Below are positions 4,419 through 5,159 of a stretch of 5,159 nucleotides of DNA, in pieces (the first letter of the stretch is position 1; every line of letters begins with the position of its first letter). The stretch lies in NCBI GenBank assembly GCA_030695605.1, contig JAUYQE010000078.1, forward strand, positions 1 to 5,159, given 5' to 3'. The notes beneath the pieces were generated by a model. It saw only the letters and a list, made by a program, of their open reading frames with translations. It did not search any database and was not told the origin of the DNA. Origin of the DNA: Nanobdellota archaeon (lineage in GTDB: Archaea; Nanobdellota; Nanobdellia; Woesearchaeales; GW2011-AR9). Position numbers and translations under genes: made by a program.

Positions 4419-5159
4419 TTATTCCGGCGTGCGGATGATTTTCACTTCCTTCGAAATAGATTCCGTGTAGCTGTAATCCAGATCCACCAGCAGCGGCGTT
4501 TCATACGCCACCGTGCCAGGAATGTCAAAGCTGCAGATGATCTTTCCCTGCTCGTTCGTCAAGCGGACAAAGCCGTCCCGGGGCTTGCAGTCTCCCGGAA
4601 GCCCGGTGCTGCCCAAGCGGACGCTGTAGCGGAGCCGGTCAATATCGGTAAATTCCAAGCTGCCCGAGCCGCAGGTTTGCAGACTGACAAAAGGGCTAAG
4701 CACTCTTCCGGATCCAAAATTCTTCACATTGATTTCAAAAATAGCTCTGCCGCCGACCATATCCACGCCCACATAACTCACGCCTACGGGTGCGCCTTGC
4801 CCACTGCCAGTACTCACATCTTTCGGTGTGCAGGCTTTTTGTTCTGAGGTAATCTGGTAAAATAAAGGATCAATGCAGACGAGGGGGGGAGCCGTAGTGC
4901 GATAGGTATAACAGGCTACAATGTTCAGCGTCGGATTGTATTCAAAGACATTGGGCGGTAAGGCGATGCCCGCGGAGCGGAATTCCAGCTGGTTCGCGCT
5001 GCCTTCGACATTATAGACATCTTTCCCTTCCAGCACGCCGATATTTTCACCGCAGGATCTCGGCTGGTCAATACCGCGGATAATATTTGGATCAGCGCCG
5101 GTCATCTGCACAAAGCAATCGCGCTGGTCAAGATCGAAGTTGCCTTTGTTCTTCACTTC
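4419..5159 (-). CDS. Surface protein with CARDB/Ig-like domains, partial
   Basis: At least 246 residues are visible and the N-terminus lies beyond the right edge. The frame is open to the last base (Glu-Val-Lys-Asn-Lys-Gly), and the GTG at 5156 is an internal Val, not a start. By comparison with its paralogue at 3295-4188, about 70 residues should be missing, including a signal peptide. The visible part has the end of a first domain (KNKGNFDLDQRD) and a full second domain starting near GAPVGVSYVG with FEINVKNFGSG. Cysteine pairs that match the paralogue are seen (Cys94-Cys109 and Cys190-Cys208, numbered from that Val), plus extra Cys14, Cys35, Cys82 and Cys162. Like the paralogue it ends in a VDLDYSY strand and a short charged tail. 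Function is not known; an extracellular structural or adhesive role is inferred. Confidence 0.75.
   Translation of the reverse strand, partial: EVKNKGNFDLDQRDCFVQMTGADPNIIRGIDQPRSCGENIGVLEGKDVYNVEGSANQLEFRSAGIALPPNVFEYNPTLNIVACYTYRTTAPPLVCIDPLFYQITSEQKACTPKDVSTGSGQGAPVGVSYVGVDMVGGRAIFEINVKNFGSGRVLSPFVSLQTCGSGSLEFTDIDRLRYSVRLGSTGLPGDCKPRDGFVRLTNEQGKIICSFDIPGTVAYETPLLVDLDYSYTESISKEVKIIRTPE

Overview
The window looks like a chromosomal piece of an uncultivated archaeon, most likely a DPANN-type lineage (Woesearchaeota-like is a guess). The evidence is an archaeal/eukaryotic clamp-loader small subunit (RfcS), BRE/TATA-type promoters (AAGCTTATAAA-like) at archaeal distances from start codons, apparently leaderless genes, and short exported lipoproteins with archaeal-style linkers. 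Nothing here fixes the phylum.

Left half, plus strand. A Mn-type superoxide dismutase (76-699) overlaps by 4 bases (ATGA) a small HD-domain hydrolase of the SpoT/MESH1 type (696-1235), so the two are probably one translationally coupled unit. An imperfect palindrome lies just after it and carries the TATA box of rfcS (1303-2262). A perfect inverted repeat straddles the rfcS stop codon. Next is a DUF7768-like protein of 135 aa (2320-2727), a family I associate mainly with phages and bacteria. rfcS and the DUF7768 gene both have a TATA box about 29 to 23 bases before the ATG, which implies leaderless mRNAs. The dismutase and the small lipoprotein instead have strong Shine-Dalgarno sites 7 bases before the ATG.

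Right half, minus strand, convergent with the left half. From right to left: a surface protein whose N-terminus lies outside the window (4419 to the edge), a paralogous 297-aa lipoprotein (3295-4188), and an 85-aa lipoprotein (2772-3029). The two large proteins share a two-domain, CARDB/Ig-like plan with matching cysteine pairs and look like a tandem duplication of cell-surface proteins.

The two long gaps are rich in structure. The gap at 3030-3294 holds a 165-bp element with 12-bp perfect terminal inverted repeats. It is flanked by 9-bp direct repeats, and its insertion point is directly behind the stop codon of the 297-aa lipoprotein, so it looks like a MITE. The same gap has three copies of a CACTCACTTTT motif. 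The gap at 4189-4418 holds the lipoprotein promoter, a 10-bp perfect-stem palindrome resembling the one before rfcS, a second 8-bp hairpin, an orphan TATA box and a T-rich terminator. No rRNA, tRNA, CRISPR array or intein was seen.
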